This document shows, in pieces, positions 37,456 through 38,434 of a stretch of 38,434 nucleotides of DNA; position 1 is the first letter of the stretch, and each line of letters starts with the position of its first letter. The notes under the pieces were generated by a model. The model had not been told where the DNA came from, ran no database searches, and saw nothing but the letters and a program-made list of their open reading frames with translations. The translations under genes and the position numbers were made by a program. Location of the stretch: contig JAAWBZ010000074.1 of the NCBI GenBank assembly GCA_022792945.1, forward strand, positions 1 to 38,434, given 5' to 3'. This DNA is from Oscillospiraceae bacterium (lineage in GTDB: Bacteria; Bacillota; Clostridia; Oscillospirales; Oscillospiraceae).

Positions 37456-38223
37456 TATAGTAAAACCGGTTGAAAAGTGGTGCACTAGCGAGTTAGAATA
37501 AGGATATGAGCTATTCAAAGGACTATAGGGAACGGACAATAGAATACCGTCAGGCGGGGCACAGCCTGGAGGCAACGCATCAAGTTTTCAAGGTATCCAG
37601 ATCGACGATACAAAAGTGGGAAAAGCAGCAGAAAGAAACGGGAGATTCGGGAAAGAAAGAGCTGCACAGAAGTTTCCGAAAGATCGATCCGGAAAAACTA
37701 AAGGCATATGTTGCAGAACATCCGGCGGCATATCAGGAGGCGATCCATGATATACCGCCAGAAAAGATAGCCTATGTGGATGAAAGCGGGATAGATACAT
37801 ACTTGTATCGAGAATATGGGTATGCGCCGCGGGGACAGCAGGTGTTTGGACAAGTTCGTGGCCGAAAGTATCAGCGCTGCGGCATCGTTGCAGCGCAAAC
37901 AGGCAGCAGGATCCGCCGTTTCAGTATAACGGAACAATGGACAGCAGGCTTTTTGAATTCTGGTTTTCCAACCAGATTCTGCCTTCTCTGGAACAAGGAA
38001 CCGTGATTGTAATGGACAATGCTTCGTTCCATTCCCAAAATCGGCTGCTTTTTGCTGCCCAAAATGCTGGATGCAGGTTGCTGTTTCTTCCTCCATATTC
38101 CCCAGAGCTCAATCCCATTGAAAAATTCTGGGCTTGGCTGAAGCGCTTTTTGAGAAAAACACTTCCTTCTTCTCCTTCCCTTGATGACGCCCTCTGTACC
38201 GCTTTTCAACTGTGGTGACTATA
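37456..38223 (+). mobile_element. Decayed IS630-family insertion sequence
   Basis: A 768-bp element with imperfect 29-bp terminal inverted repeats (37456-37484 and 38195-38223). Both ends read TATAGT from the outside and share GTTGAAAAG, then GGT and CA. TA at each outer edge fits the IS630/Tc1 target. The transposase is frameshifted and shortened. IS630 elements are usually over 1 kb, so an internal deletion of roughly 150-200 bp is inferred. Confidence 0.75.
37506..38218 (+). pseudogene. IS630 transposase, frameshifted and internally deleted
   Basis: The first frame (37506-38006) gives the N-terminal helix-turn-helix (YSKDYRERTIEYRQAGHSLE, ATHQVFKVSRSTIQKWEKQQ) and the first catalytic Asp in IAYVDESGID. 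The second frame (from about 37910 to 38218) gives FQYNGTMDSRLFEFWFSNQI, the second Asp in IVMDNASFH and the Glu in PPYSPELNPIEKFWAWLKRF. The frames switch near 37905-37920, with no obvious A-rich slippery run. Between HTH and the first Asp, AYVAEHPAAYQEAIHDIPPE appears fused across a missing second HTH. All three acidic residues survive, but the protein as encoded is probably inactive. Confidence 0.8.
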
Positions 38224-38270
38224 TCTAAGGAACTTCTGAAAAAAGGCCCAATTGTAGGATGGCAAGGGCG

Positions 38271-38310
38271 AAAAATGAGGGAATCGACCGAAGTGTAGTC
38301 AATTCCCTCA
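38271..38310 (-). terminator. Terminator of the IS transposase
   Basis: On the minus strand TGAGGGAATTGAC and GTCGATTCCCTCA form a stem (one mismatch) around a 9-base loop, followed by five T (38275-38271). Confidence 0.75.
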
Positions 38311-38375
38311 CAACAACACTGAATTCCATTTATTTTTCTGCGGCAATTCCTGAAAAAGGGCGCAAAGCCCCCATG

Positions 38376-38434
38376 TCATGCCTCCTGCAGTTTTCGCCCG
38401 GCCATTGCCAGGAGATACAGATTCGCGCAGGCGA
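38376..38434 (-). CDS. Transposase C-terminus (partial)
   Basis: The minus frame entering from the right edge reads ACANLYLLAMAGRKLQEA and stops at TGA (38378-38376). The ANLYLLA pattern resembles the end of IS5-type DDE transposases (ANLYxxR-like). With only 18 residues the family call leans on the IS termini. Confidence 0.5.
   Translation of the reverse strand, partial: ACANLYLLAMAGRKLQEA

Larger units (their letters stand above)
38229..38434 (-). mobile_element. Right-edge fragment of an IS5-like insertion sequence
   Basis: The inferred terminus GGAACTTCTGA (38229-38239) starts 5 bp after the IS630 remnant and matches the terminus at 139-129 except for one base. Inside are a terminator and the end of a transposase gene on the minus strand, running out of the window. 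Left and right copies have the same orientation. Confidence 0.55.

Overview
The window looks like chromosomal DNA of a GC-rich, endospore-forming member of the Clostridia. An Oscillospiraceae-type genome (Oscillibacter, Dysosmobacter or Flavonifractor-like) is the best guess. This rests on spoIID, a BofC-like protein, an Oscillospiraceae-style DUF5711 protein, an ECF transporter core, a Firmicutes-type LexA box, strong AGGAGG ribosome sites and frequent TTG/GTG starts. The species cannot be named from sequence reading alone.

Layout. Positions 1-1240 are a graveyard of mobile DNA on the minus strand: the 5' end of an IS5-like insertion sequence, the last residues of a response regulator, an 85-bp segment bounded by inverted repeats, and decayed integrase and excisionase genes. 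Intact chromosome starts at secG (1464). It is followed by spoIID and citrate synthase, then a three-gene minus-strand operon (unknown protein, small membrane protein, XRE regulator) with a palindromic operator, then a ClpE-like ATPase. A seven-gene minus-strand run (17219 down to 9190) reads pbp1A, an rRNA-type methyltransferase, ecfA1, ecfA2, ecfT, truA and a DUF5711 gene. Rightward from 17414 come a BofC-like gene, a DUF1292 gene, a probable 6S RNA, two tandem parvulin-like membrane proteins, a TcdA-type E1-like enzyme and an NTF2-like protein. Next are a tiny HTH regulator with two operators, a second Clp ATPase (ClpC-like), an XpaC-like protein, a PPi-type phosphofructokinase, a lipoprotein, DUF1294, DUF896, an S4-domain YlmH-like protein and a WG-repeat protein.

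The most interesting unit is 31936-34434. A consensus sigma-A promoter carries a near-perfect LexA (SOS) box just after its -10 hexamer. It drives an uncharacterised 90-aa protein, DNA polymerase IV (dinB) and an SPL-family radical SAM protein; the last two overlap by ATGA. The -35 hexamer of this promoter overlaps, on the opposite strand, the -35 of the promoter for the divergent WG-repeat gene. Two FAD-dependent oxidoreductases follow, then a decayed IS630-family element (37456-38223) and the 3' end of another IS5-like element. The window is therefore bracketed by similar IS ends.

Most genes are housekeeping: secretion, envelope and sporulation, RNA modification, protein quality control, central carbon metabolism and vitamin or metal uptake. 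No CRISPR array, rRNA, tRNA, prophage structural gene or classical defence system was seen.
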